From Sphingomonas phyllosphaerae 5.2 (GTDB lineage: Bacteria; Pseudomonadota; Alphaproteobacteria; Sphingomonadales; Sphingomonadaceae): DNA of 64,000 bases. Shown in pieces: positions 8,217 to 16,052 of the stretch. The stretch spans positions 1,277,501 to 1,341,500 of the forward strand of contig NZ_ATTI01000001.1 of assembly GCF_000419605.1 (NCBI RefSeq). Direction: 5' to 3'. A program made the translations under genes and the position numbers. Numbering within the stretch: position 1 is the first letter of the stretch; every line of letters begins with the position of its first letter. A model generated the notes under the pieces. It worked only from the letters and a program-made list of their open reading frames with translations, was not told the DNA's origin and ran no database searches.

Positions 8217-8911
8217 GCGCCACCCTTCTCCGGAGATCCGACGTGGACCGACCGCTCGTACCGCTGATGCTGCTCCCCGCGATGGGCTGCGACGGGCAAT
8301 TGTGGGCGCGGCAGATCATGGATCTGGGCGACGTGGCACAGCCGGAATTCGGCGACCTCTCGCAGGACGAGACGATCGCGGCGATGGCGCGGCGCGTGCT
8401 GGCCGACGCGCCGGCGCGCTTCGCGGTCGCGGGTGTGAGCCTGGGCGGCTATGTCGCGATGGAGATGGTGCGCCAGGCGCCCGGGCGGGTGAGCCGCATC
8501 GCCTTGTTTGGGGTGCGCGCATCGATGGAGGCGCGCGCGCGATCGGTGCGGGATCAGGGCGCGCTCGCCACCGCGCCGCATGCCGATCCGCAGCTGTCCG
8601 CGATCGTCAGCGGCCCGGCGCAGGCAATGGCCGAGCGCGTCGGCCCGGCGGTGTTCGCGCGCCAGCAACGTGCGTTGCTCGAACGCCCCGACATCGCCGA
8701 GGCGATCGCCGCGATCCGCGTGCCTGCGCTGGTGGCGGTCGGCGACCGTGACCGGATCTGCACGCCGGCCGACGCGCGCGCGCTGGCGGCGTTGATCCCC
8801 GACGCGCGCTTTCACATCGTCCGGTCGTGCGGGCACCTGTCGCCGATGGAGCGGCCGGGCGAGGTGACGATGCTGCTGCGGCGCTGGTTGATCGGCGAGC
8901 GATCGGCTTGA
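8213..8911 (+). CDS. Alpha/beta-hydrolase fold protein
   Basis: A 232-residue cytoplasmic hydrolase. The nucleophile elbow is GVSLGG with Ser76; the acid is Asp178 or Asp180 in VAVGDRDRICTP; the catalytic His208 sits in SCGHLSPMERP. The early LLPAMGCDGQLW segment supplies the oxyanion-hole region. This is a full triad with family-typical length. The ATG lies within the stop codon of the CitMHS gene (ATGA overlap), so the two are translationally coupled. The substrate is unknown; an esterase or lactonase acting on an imported compound would fit the context but is not shown by the sequence. Confidence 0.85.
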   Translation: MSATLLRRSDVDRPLVPLMLLPAMGCDGQLWARQIMDLGDVAQPEFGDLSQDETIAAMARRVLADAPARFAVAGVSLGGYVAMEMVRQAPGRVSRIALFGVRASMEARARSVRDQGALATAPHADPQLSAIVSGPAQAMAERVGPAVFARQQRALLERPDIAEAIAAIRVPALVAVGDRDRICTPADARALAALIPDARFHIVRSCGHLSPMERPGEVTMLLRRWLIGERSA

Positions 8912-9005
8912 ACGCACAAGCGGCACGTCGCCGCGCGCCGGGTGTCATTGCCGGCCATCCCGTCGGCTCGCTTCCTCTCATCGCCGCATGTCCGGGCGAG
9001 GGCGG

Positions 9006-10004
9006 CTAGTCGATGCTTTCGATCGCATGCCGGATCTGATCTGACGGCGTCGCTGTCTCCGGGCTGACGCTGTGGGCACGATGTTGACGTACCTCGGCCG
9101 GCGTAGACCCGAAAGCCTTGCGGAAGCTCCGCAACAGCGCAGCCTTGTCACGAAAGCCATATCGCGCGGCCAGCTCGTTGAGCGTGCTGGTGTTAAGCGG
9201 GTTGCTCACCGCGCGGTGAGCAGCGCGAAGACGCCGCATACGATCATAAGCAAGAAGGCCCCCGTCGCGCTCGAACAAGCGGTACAATACAGATCGCGAG
9301 ATACCGAGGGCAGTGGTGATGCCCGCGATCGACAACGATCCTGGTTGTTGCGCGGCGACATAGGCCTTCGCCGAGGCGAGCAAGGAGATATGCTCGGTAC
9401 GCCGGTTGGCGCCCGCCTGTATCATCGCGGAGGCGGCGAGATCACGCAGGATAGTTGCATAGAGCGGCGCGCTACTCGCCGTCGCAACAGGGAAGAACCG
9501 GATCATCTCCAGCGCCACGTCATGCAGCAAGGTCAGCTCGGGAACCGGGGCAAGCGGCCCCTGTGCGGCGACGGGACCTACGACCTCTTCGAGGAAATCG
9601 CGCGAGAAGTACATAATCAGGCAGCGGATGCGCGTCGATGTGGCGGTGCTGGGCTGGCTATAGTCGCGCAGGAACGAAACCGGCGCGTTCAGTTCCATCG
9701 TCCCGCCATCCGCCTCGAACGACATCGTGCCTTCGATTAGCTGGACGAGTTGCAGGTAATCGGCTTCGACCGCGTTGACGAGCGCCCGGTCGCGTACCGC
9801 GACGAAGGGGTCGACCTCGATCAAGGTGATCTGAAGCCCGCCAAGGTTCCACAGGTCGCCGCGCGCGAGAAAAGGCCCCGGCACAACCTGTTGCAGTCGC
9901 GCGCCCCGCGAATGCGCGGCCCAGTATGCGAATTGCTCGTCCTCCGGCAGGGCGGACGTGTCCATGGCGATCTTCGGGATGGAGCTGCGCGAATCAATGT
10001 GCAT
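9006..10004 (-). CDS. AraC-family transcriptional regulator
   Basis: A 332-residue regulator. The N-terminal two-thirds resembles the AraC-binding-like (cupin) domain, with WAAHSRGARLQQVVPGPFLARGDLW and YLQLVQLIEGTMSFEADGG. The C-terminus holds the two helix-turn-helix motifs: LSIAGITTALGISRSVLYRLFERDGG and the conserved NELAARYGFRDKAALLRSFRKAFGSTPAEVRQ. The ATG at 10004 matches the family N-terminus. A frame extension to 10178 reads low-complexity upstream sequence and is not adopted. It is divergent from the PEP-CTERM protein gene, which is the obvious candidate target; this is inference. Confidence 0.9.
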   Translation of the reverse strand: MHIDSRSSIPKIAMDTSALPEDEQFAYWAAHSRGARLQQVVPGPFLARGDLWNLGGLQITLIEVDPFVAVRDRALVNAVEADYLQLVQLIEGTMSFEADGGTMELNAPVSFLRDYSQPSTATSTRIRCLIMYFSRDFLEEVVGPVAAQGPLAPVPELTLLHDVALEMIRFFPVATASSAPLYATILRDLAASAMIQAGANRRTEHISLLASAKAYVAAQQPGSLSIAGITTALGISRSVLYRLFERDGGLLAYDRMRRLRAAHRAVSNPLNTSTLNELAARYGFRDKAALLRSFRKAFGSTPAEVRQHRAHSVSPETATPSDQIRHAIESID

Positions 10005-10308
10005 TGCAGATCCAGGAAGGTTGATCGTCAGGCGCTCTGTCCGGCAGGCGACGCGTGCACGCAAGTCGCGGATCGGGATCGTAGAAAAAGAAGCGAACCG
10101 CGTCTTTTGAGAGCCGATGGCTCCACCTTGCCCGGCCAGCGAACCTGGAATCCCGTGGATGGAGGCCGGTAGTCCCAACCAAGTAAATTCCCCGCGACCT
10201 GCAATTCCCGATCGCCTATCGGCCCAGTCATCTTACGAGAGGGCGGCGCCGGAAATAACCCGGTCGATGTCTTTGCCCTCGGCAAGACGTTATGAGGGGG
10301 ACATATAA
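10005..10308. promoter_or_regulatory. Gene-free divergent region, AraC-type regulator / PEP-CTERM gene
   Basis: About 300 bp without a credible gene, between two divergent genes. A purine-rich ribosome site (GAGGGGGA, 10292-10299) precedes the plus-strand ATG at 10309. I cannot pick out a reliable promoter pair or a repeated operator. It is listed so the gap is accounted for. Confidence 0.35.
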
Positions 10309-10884
10309 ATGCTAGCAAAAATCGGCGCGGCCGTGCTCGCGCTCTATCTGGGTGTTCTGGCGCTTCCAGTGCAGGCTGCTGTCTTCGAATGGAAAATCAC
10401 CGGCGCTTTTTCGGGTGCCGGCATGCTGACGACAACGGACCAGCCCTTCAGCTATGATATCGACGAGCCGCCGACGGGCCAAAGCGTTGCAGGCTATCTC
10501 GTGACGTCGATGACGGGGAAGTTCGGGGGACCAGCCGTCTCACTCGTGGCGGCAGATCCGGAAAAAGGTCCGTACTACGCCTCGAACCTGATTTATCCCA
10601 CCGGCACCAAGCCGATGATCGATGAGAGCGGTCTGCTTTTCAAGAATGCTACGCGCACCTATAACCTGTTCGCGAGCCAGACCTGCGGCGGAGATACTGG
10701 TGAGTGCAGCATGATCCCCCGGATCGGCTACCCCGGTATCTCTGGCGGTAGCAGGCAGGTCGCTCTGACGATCACGGCCGTTAAGTCTGCCGTTCCCGAG
10801 TCCGCGACCTGGGCGATGATGCTTCTGGGCTTCGGTGTCGTGGGTTATGCGATGCGTCGCAAGCCCGCGCTACAACTCGTCTGA
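10309..10884 (+). CDS. PEPxxWA-CTERM sorting-domain protein
   Basis: A 191-residue exported protein. An N-terminal signal peptide is cleaved near LPVQA-AV (about residue 24). At the C-terminus is the sorting tail VPESATWAMM followed by a hydrophobic segment (LLGFGVVGYAM) and a basic end (RRK), the PEPxxWA variant of the PEP-CTERM signal that is recognised by an exosortase/EpsH-type system and is typical of sphingomonads. The middle has no recognised domain and two cysteines near 130. No exosortase gene lies in the window. It starts after a purine-rich ribosome site and is followed by a clear hairpin (10907-10936), so it is probably monocistronic. Confidence 0.88.
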   Translation: MLAKIGAAVLALYLGVLALPVQAAVFEWKITGAFSGAGMLTTTDQPFSYDIDEPPTGQSVAGYLVTSMTGKFGGPAVSLVAADPEKGPYYASNLIYPTGTKPMIDESGLLFKNATRTYNLFASQTCGGDTGECSMIPRIGYPGISGGSRQVALTITAVKSAVPESATWAMMLLGFGVVGYAMRRKPALQLV

Positions 10885-10906
10885 CGTCATCAGTGATCGT
10901 GTAGAT

Positions 10907-10936
10907 AAAGGCCGCGGGAGCCATCCTGCGGCCTTT
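10907..10936 (+). terminator. Hairpin terminator after the PEP-CTERM gene
   Basis: AAAGGCCGC (10907-10915) pairs perfectly with GCGGCCTTT (10928-10936), with a 12-base loop, 22 bases after the stop codon. The descending arm ends in three T before CGCG, so the T tract is short, but the A-run before and T-run after give a bidirectional look. Confidence 0.65.
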
Positions 10937-10994
10937 CGCGTGCCCGGTGCAGCTTCATCCGTCTTGATCCGGCAAGCGAGCGCTGGCGGGTGGA

Positions 10995-11255
10995 TCAGTC
11001 GCAGACGAGGCCAGCGCGTTCGTGCTGCCAGCCCGCAGCTCCGTCCTGCCCGACCGTCAGCAAATGCGACGAGAACGGTCTGGCCAACGCGACGCGATCG
11101 TCGAACGAGCACGTCAGCCAGCGGTCCTCGTCTTCCTCGTCGAGGAGGGCTAGCGTCGCCTTCGGATGGATCGGCGCCACTAGAGTGTCTGAGATGACCG
11201 TCAGGAAGGCGAACACCGCGAGGTTCGACGGCGCCTCAATGGGCAGTTGACACAC
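10995..11255 (-). CDS. Small hypothetical protein
   Basis: A possible 86-residue protein with no recognised family. The translation looks protein-like: a hydrophobic start (LAVFAFLTVISDTLVAP), then LALLDEEDEDRWLTCSFDD and a moderately charged end. The antisense frame here is serine-rich and less plausible. Its start region overlaps the 3' end of the GAF-domain gene (stop 11236-11238) by about 20 bp, so it would be the downstream partner of that gene. No strong ribosome site was found, so the start is uncertain. Confidence 0.45.
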   Translation of the reverse strand: MCQLPIEAPSNLAVFAFLTVISDTLVAPIHPKATLALLDEEDEDRWLTCSFDDRVALARPFSSHLLTVGQDGAAGWQHERAGLVCD

Positions 11256-11751
11256 TTGCCTGCCGACGTCGTTCCATCGCTTCCATCACCTTGACGGCCA
11301 AGCTCTCCAGCTTCACCGTCTCCTCGGCTGTCAGAACTCTTCCCGGCTGTGTGCCGATCACGCAGAGGGTGCCAAAACCCACACCATCGGGCGTTCTCAG
11401 CGGTGCGCCGGCATAGGAGCGGATGCCGGGATCTCCCGTCACCAGCGGATTGGAGGAGAAGCGGTCATCGACGGTCGTGTCGGGCACCGAGAATACGCCC
11501 TGTCCTCGAATGGCGTGAGTGCAGAAAGAAATCGAGCGCGGCGTCTCTGATGGTTCGAGACCAACCTTGGCCTTGAACCACTGCCTGTTCTCATCGAGCA
11601 GTGAGATCAGCGCGATGGGCGTCCCGAACGTCCGTGCAGCCTCTCTCACGATCTCGTCGAACTCAGGTTCGTTGGGGGTATCGAGGATACCGTAGCCGGA
11701 CAGCGCCGCGACACCTGCCCGGTCCGAGTCATCTAGCTGATGGAGAGACAT
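11236..11751 (-). CDS. GAF-domain sensor protein
   Basis: A 171-residue cytoplasmic protein consisting essentially of one GAF domain. Its pattern is common in stand-alone GAF sensors of Proteobacteria: YGILDTPNEPEFDEIVREAARTFGTPIALISLLDENRQWFKA near the start, then ISFCTHAI, DRFSSNPLV, GIRSYAGAPLRTPDG and GTLCVIG. No output domain is attached. The ATG at 11751 is preferred over upstream in-frame starts as far as 11880 because those add unrelated basic sequence. Ligand and partner are unknown. Confidence 0.82.
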   Translation of the reverse strand: MSLHQLDDSDRAGVAALSGYGILDTPNEPEFDEIVREAARTFGTPIALISLLDENRQWFKAKVGLEPSETPRSISFCTHAIRGQGVFSVPDTTVDDRFSSNPLVTGDPGIRSYAGAPLRTPDGVGFGTLCVIGTQPGRVLTAEETVKLESLAVKVMEAMERRRQASVSTAH

Positions 11752-11899
11752 AACCATCCTGCCAATGTGGCCCATACCCAAGAATTTCCGGTTAACGCGC
11801 CTCCGGACCGGCGAAACTCTGGCGACGCAGCATGCCCATGTTTCCACCAACCCGGCGACAAGCCAGCGGTGCGCCGCCACTCAGCGGCAACCGCAAGCA

Positions 11900-12070
11900 T
11901 CAGTAAAGCCGCAGACGGTCCATCATCTGCTGCACGCTTTCAGGAGATCGATCGAGCAGGCGTGAGACCTCCGCCGGGTCATCACCTGCCGCCAAGCGGT
12001 TTCGCAACGTGGTGATGTCGGACTGTTTCCAGCGACGGTGCGCCAAGGCCCTGGCGTCTTCCTCAGCCAT
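11900..12070 (-). CDS. Very small predicted protein, helical
   Basis: A 56-residue protein starting MAEEDARALAHRRW. It is predicted all-helical, with LRNRLAAGDDPAEVSRLLDRSPESVQQMMDRLR, whose pattern recalls a short helix-turn-helix. No family is recognised. The ATG at 12070 lies within the last codons of the preceding gene (stop 12063-12065), so the two overlap by 8 bp and are probably co-translated. A longer frame to 12106 overlaps that gene further. It is the last of three tightly packed tiny genes. Confidence 0.6.
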   Translation of the reverse strand: MAEEDARALAHRRWKQSDITTLRNRLAAGDDPAEVSRLLDRSPESVQQMMDRLRLY

Positions 12071-12278
12071 TCTGAACCCATGGCGTTCGGACGATCGTGC
12101 CGGCAATCATTTCGTCGGCGAACATCCTGCGCATCAACTCAGCGTCCGCGATGTGCGTGAAGACGACCCTGGTTCCGCCTGCCGGGATCGTCTCAATTGC
12201 ACTGATGGAGACTCCGCTTGCCGCCGCCCGTGCCTGGACCTCGGCTTGCGTGGCAGTCACGTTGATGGCTCGCGACAT
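12063..12278 (-). CDS. Small conserved-looking hypothetical protein
   Basis: A 71-residue protein, MSRAINVTATQAEVQ..., with a compact alternating pattern (ISAIETIPAGGTRVVFTHIADAELMRRMF) suggesting a small alpha/beta fold. No family is recognised with confidence. The ATG at 12278 is chosen over one at 12284 because GGAGA stands at the right distance from 12278 and directly abuts the other. It begins two bases after the stop of the preceding 51-residue gene (12281-12283) and overlaps the next gene by 8 bp. Confidence 0.65.
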   Translation of the reverse strand: MSRAINVTATQAEVQARAAASGVSISAIETIPAGGTRVVFTHIADAELMRRMFADEMIAGTIVRTPWVQNG

Positions 12279-12280
12279 GG

Positions 12281-12436
12281 TCATTCTCCGGTGAGTTTTG
12301 CATCAAGCAGCGGTGGCCACTGTGACGTGTAAGTGCGGACGATCGCGGCCGCTTGCGCTCCCCACAGCGTTACATAGAGTAGCGCGGACGACAGGGGATG
12401 TTGATCGGTTGTCGTCCTGCCGGTAAGCGGAAGCAC
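12281..12436 (-). CDS. Tiny predicted protein with GTG start
   Basis: A 51-residue candidate starting at GTG 12436, preceded by GAGGA with a 5-base spacer. The sequence contains HPLSSALLYVTLWGAQAAAIVRTYTSQWPPLLDA, a hydrophobic central stretch and an acidic end, and stops at TGA 12281-12283, two bases before the ATG of the next gene. The good ribosome site and tight packing argue for it; length and unknown family argue for caution. Confidence 0.45.
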   Translation of the reverse strand: MLPLTGRTTTDQHPLSSALLYVTLWGAQAAAIVRTYTSQWPPLLDAKLTGE

Positions 12437-12597
12437 ACAGTTCCTCAGGCGGCCAAGCCTGCGACGAAGAAGTCGGCGATGTCCACATCGGGGCATCGAG
12501 TGCTGGAGCGGGAGGGCTCAGGTGACCTCGCCGGACGGTTGTTTCAGCAATCCGTGCGCGATCGGCCTGAGATCCCGCGTCTTGAGCTGTGGCGTGA

Positions 12598-12723
12598 TTA
12601 TTTCAGCTTTGTCACGATCGAGACAGGATTCTCCTTCAACGACGCTTTTGCCGCGATGGTTTTCACCTTCTCTGCCTTTGGCTTCCGAATTTCCTTGCTC
12701 GACTTGCGCTGGCTCTTCGCCAT
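12598..12723 (-). CDS. Small lysine-rich protein
   Basis: A 41-residue basic protein beginning MAKSQRKSSKEIRKPK. A ribosome site AAGGA stands 7 bases before the ATG at 12723. Very similar small lysine-rich proteins starting MAKSQRKS are, from memory, common in sphingomonad genomes; the function is unknown. The frame continues upstream to 12819, but the ribosome site fixes this start. It lies 161 bp upstream of the three tiny genes at 11900-12436 on the same strand. Confidence 0.7.
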   Translation of the reverse strand: MAKSQRKSSKEIRKPKAEKVKTIAAKASLKENPVSIVTKLK

Positions 12724-13080
12724 GCTCGTTTCCTTTTGGGCGAGGCGCCCACCCCTCTTTACACGTTTTGCGGCGGCGACCGCATGGGAAATTACAACGC
12801 GGACTTGCGCGGCTTTCACCTCACTTGCACTGTGGCGGATAGGCCGGTGTCCGAGGCGGATATTGCGTATCCACTATGATCGAGTGGCCATCGCTGCCGG
12901 CCGAGGCTTCGGGCATCTGGACCGGACGGGGGTGGTGAGCACGTCAGATGCGCGTCTGGAGTATCGACCTCGCGCGCCGCAATGATCGCTGCGCTACGAT
13001 CCATTGCGAGGAGGCCGCCCATTGCGGCAGCTGGTGATGGATCAGATCAGGTGGCCCGATGCGTCGGCTTCGCCCATCGT
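12724..13080. other. Gene-free stretch
   Basis: About 360 bp between the small lysine-rich gene and the end of the GGDEF-EAL gene. Open frames are present on both strands but have shadow-type arginine- and proline-rich translations and no ribosome sites. I see no RNA gene, strong hairpin or repeat in it. Confidence 0.3.
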
Positions 13081-15264
13081 TCAGGGACGGATCGCCGGCT
13101 GCCGCGCGTGAAGGAGTTCGGCCGCTTGGTCGGCCGGCATCGGACGTCCGAACAGATATCCTTGCGCCAGAGGACAATCGCGGGCCATGAGATATGCCGC
13201 CTGGGCCTCTGTCTCCACCCCTTCGGCGACGACCGTGACGCCGAGTCGTTGCGCCAGACTCAAGACCGCATCGACGATTGCCGCGCCGCCAGGATCATCC
13301 AAAAGGTCTGCCACGAAGCCGCGGTCGATCTTGATGGTATCGACCGGAAAGTCGCGAAGATGCTTTAGCGAGGCATAGCCGGTGCCGAAGTCATCGAGAG
13401 CGATGCTGATCCCCGCGCGGTGGAACGCGGCCAGCGTGTCACCGACCATTTCGCCTCCCCGCCCCAGAAACACCGTTTCCGTTACTTCCAGCTCGATCAG
13501 GTTCGCTGGTAGATCGTGGGCCCGCAACTGCGCCATGACGCGATCGAACAGGTCGCCACGTCGGAACTCGGCCGAGGAGAGGTTCACCGCAACCGGAACG
13601 AGTGTCGCACCGTCGGTTCTCCATCTTGCCAGATCCAGGCACACCCTCTCCAGCATCCGCTCGCCAAGCGCGCCTGCGATCGCAAGATCGTCGAAGGCAG
13701 CGGTGATCGTGTCCGGACCCTGGACCCCGAGTGTATCGTGCCGCCAACGCAGCAACGCCTCGAAGCCCGACAAGCTACCGTCGGTAAGCCTCACTTTGGG
13801 TTGGTAGTATGGCATGACCCGATCGTCGCGCGTTATCATACGAGCCAGCGACAACATCGACGCGCGGCGCTGCATCCCGGCGCGCATCTCCGGCCTGAAC
13901 ATCGACACGGTTCCGCGCGCGCCGGCTTTGCCGGCATAAAGCGCTATGTCGGCGGACTTTAGTAGATCGGGAGCATTGCGCCCGTCGCGGGGGAACACGA
14001 CGGCGCCGGCGGTCGCCTGGCAATCCATGGTCATCAGTTCCGCCTCCACCGGCTGGCGAAGCAGTTTCAGCGCCGCGGCGAAGCGCTCCTGCGCGGCCTC
14101 AATGGTGTCCGCCTCCACGATTGCCGCAAATTCGTCACCCCCGAGGCGGGCGACCAGCGCCTCTTGCCCCAGAGCGTTTCCGAGCCGGTCCGCGACGGTG
14201 CACAGGAGCCGGTCGCCAGCGTCATGCCCGATCGTATCGTTGATGTCCTTCAGATGATCCACATCGAACAAGGCGAGTGCCAGCACAGTACGACAGTCGC
14301 CGTCCTGCCTTGCGATCGCCTCTTCGAGCATGAGGCTGAACGCCGTGCGATTAGCCAGCCCCGTGAGCGGATCGTGTTCCGCTGCCCAACGTATCCGCTG
14401 CTCGGCCGTGACGCGCTCTGTAACATCGCGGACCGTCACCAGCACACGCTCGATACGATCATTGGCGGCCTTCACCCGCCATCCGCTTGTTTGTATCCAG
14501 CGGATCGCGCCGGTGTCAGCCCGGCTGATCCGCAGCGTCACGTCGAAACGCGCAGCCGCACTCCCGTCGGGAAGAGCATCGATCAGCCGCTGCAGCAGCG
14601 GCCGATCTTCCTCGATGACCAGCGCCAGCGCATTCGCCGGATCGGCCGCTACGCCGTGCCCGAGGCCCAACATCGACCGAAATTCGTCCGACCACGTGAG
14701 ATGCCGAAGCACGGCATCATAATCCCAGATGCCGATCCCCGCTGCTTGCGCCGCAAGACGGAAGCGTTCCTCGCTGACCTGCAACGCTTCCTCGGCACGT
14801 TTGCGGTCGTGAATATCCTCCAGTGTACCGAACCAGGCCAGAACGAGGCCCGACTCGTTCAGATGCGGCGACGCGCGCGACCGAAACCATCGATAGTGCC
14901 CGTCATGGGACCGTAGTCGGTAATCGATTTCGATGGGGGAGCTGGTGGCGATCGCGTGTTCCCAGGCACCGAGTGTCTGCTGGATGTCGGCCGGGTGCAA
15001 CGCGTCGACCCATCCGCTGTCGAGCGCCCGGGCCCGGTCGATGCCGGTGATTTTCTCCCATCGCGAGCTGACCGTCCGTATTGCCCCACTCGGATCTGCG
15101 CTCCAGCTGATATGATGCGCAAGTTCGACGCTGAGCCGATAGTGATCCGTCGCGATTTCCCCATCACGTTCCCGGTCGGCGTGCATCGGAGCCAGAAGTT
15201 GCGACGCCGACGAAGCTGAGCCAGCCTTAAGCCCGTGCGTGTCCTGCTCTGGCCGCTCCATCAT
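13081..15264 (-). CDS. PAS-PAS-GGDEF-EAL cyclic-di-GMP signalling protein
   Basis: A 727-residue protein with no membrane segment. Two PAS domains (about 40-155 and 165-290, the first with YRWFRSRASP and the second with IRWIQTSGWR) precede a GGDEF domain with the intact motif at 375-379 (RLGGDEF) and an EAL domain with EAL at 502-504 (FEALLRWRH), EVTETVF, DDFGTGYASL, IKIDRGFV and AEGVET. Both catalytic motifs are intact, so it may both make and degrade c-di-GMP. The inhibitory RxxD motif normally five residues before GGDEF is absent (GQEA). The start is one of two ATGs (15264/15261) after GGGGGA; the frame runs open far upstream but without a plausible start. It lies just outside the left end of the integrated element. 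Confidence 0.92.
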   Translation of the reverse strand: MMERPEQDTHGLKAGSASSASQLLAPMHADRERDGEIATDHYRLSVELAHHISWSADPSGAIRTVSSRWEKITGIDRARALDSGWVDALHPADIQQTLGAWEHAIATSSPIEIDYRLRSHDGHYRWFRSRASPHLNESGLVLAWFGTLEDIHDRKRAEEALQVSEERFRLAAQAAGIGIWDYDAVLRHLTWSDEFRSMLGLGHGVAADPANALALVIEEDRPLLQRLIDALPDGSAAARFDVTLRISRADTGAIRWIQTSGWRVKAANDRIERVLVTVRDVTERVTAEQRIRWAAEHDPLTGLANRTAFSLMLEEAIARQDGDCRTVLALALFDVDHLKDINDTIGHDAGDRLLCTVADRLGNALGQEALVARLGGDEFAAIVEADTIEAAQERFAAALKLLRQPVEAELMTMDCQATAGAVVFPRDGRNAPDLLKSADIALYAGKAGARGTVSMFRPEMRAGMQRRASMLSLARMITRDDRVMPYYQPKVRLTDGSLSGFEALLRWRHDTLGVQGPDTITAAFDDLAIAGALGERMLERVCLDLARWRTDGATLVPVAVNLSSAEFRRGDLFDRVMAQLRAHDLPANLIELEVTETVFLGRGGEMVGDTLAAFHRAGISIALDDFGTGYASLKHLRDFPVDTIKIDRGFVADLLDDPGGAAIVDAVLSLAQRLGVTVVAEGVETEAQAAYLMARDCPLAQGYLFGRPMPADQAAELLHARQPAIRP

Positions 15265-15899
15265 GCTTTCCCCCGCATTTAACCGAGTCGTATCACGGTG
15301 GCATCGTAAAGTCGTGAATTTACCGGTGGTTAGGTTGGTGTAGTAATGCTGCGCCGCCGCAATGTTCCGGGGCGCTTCATGGCTGGCAACGTCCGCCAAC
15401 GACGAAGACGGTGCTGCTGCTACCGCTCGTCTGGCACGACCCAGACCACCTTCCATCCTTACGCACGGCATCAATCGGGCGTGGTCGTGCGAACTCTCCT
15501 TGATGGCAGGAACTTTCGAAACTGTTACCGCGCCGCGGATCTCGTCCAGCGTATGTTCCGCTGCGCGCTGGCGCTCCGGGACAGCCTCACGCCGACCCCG
15601 AACGATCCGCCGGATTGCGATAGCCGCGAGGCGATGGTGCGGGGCCGTCTCCGACCCTCCGTTGTCCGGGAAGTGCGCGAGAACATTCAGCGGCGACGCA
15701 TTCGCGCACTGGAGCGTCCATCGTCTGTCGGGGACGGTTTGAATCCGGCCGATCGTCACTGCATCGCCGCGCCGGCACGAAAATGCAGACAATGCCCGTC
15801 GCAGGCTTGCGGCCGCCACCCGCACCGCCATTGTACGCGCATGCTCGGGCACGTTGTCGCAAGGATCGGCAGGGGCTGGTGGTGCTTTCCTTGGAAAGC
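15265..15899. other. Gene-free stretch left of attL
   Basis: About 635 bp between the GGDEF-EAL start and the displaced tRNA end. The minus frame stays open and continuous with the GGDEF-EAL gene, but it shows no start with a ribosome site and its translation resembles no family. At 15886-15899 a perfect hairpin (CTTTCC-TT-GGAAAG) abuts the tRNA remnant; it would have been the downstream hairpin of tRNA-Arg before the element inserted. Confidence 0.35.
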
Positions 15900-15947
15900 T
15901 GGTGCACCCGACTGGATTCGAACCAGTGGCCTCTGCCTTCGGAGGGC
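15900..15947. repeat. attL: displaced 3' part of tRNA-Arg
   Basis: Forty-eight bases identical to 32046-32093. They contain the CCA end, acceptor 3' strand, T arm, variable region and part of the anticodon stem of tRNA-Arg read on the minus strand. After C15947 the match stops. This is the tRNA 3' end that was separated from the gene when the element inserted. Confidence 0.9.
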
Positions 15948-16028
15948 TCGGGATTGCCGCTTTTCTGCGGTTTTTCATAGCGCGTTCCTCCTTTGGACGC
16001 GTGAACAGGGCGGGAACTGACGTTCGAA

Positions 16029-16049
16029 GCTGACACATAACTTGCACGG
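16029..16049 (+). repeat. Arm-type direct repeat, left copy
   Basis: GCTGACACATAACTTGCACG and one further G match 31981-32001 at 20 of 21 positions (A/G difference at position 11). The copy lies 81 bp inside attL and just past the integrase stop codon. In the excised circle the two copies would flank the 48-bp core in the same orientation, as integrase arm-binding sites do. Confidence 0.6.
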
Positions 16050-16052
16050 CGC

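Noticed and set aside
10990..11250. A plus-strand frame of 86 codons downstream of the PEP-CTERM gene
   Set aside because: It is a serine-rich shadow; the opposite frame reads more like a protein and sits next to the GAF gene.
12398..12985. A plus-strand frame of 195 codons over the tiny-gene cluster
   Set aside because: It overlaps the lysine-rich gene and the GTG-start gene antisense; the start lacks a ribosome site and the translation is not protein-like.
15900..15947. A second tRNA-Arg gene
   Set aside because: Only the 3' 48 bases are present; the D arm and 5' acceptor strand are missing, so it is the displaced attL remnant.
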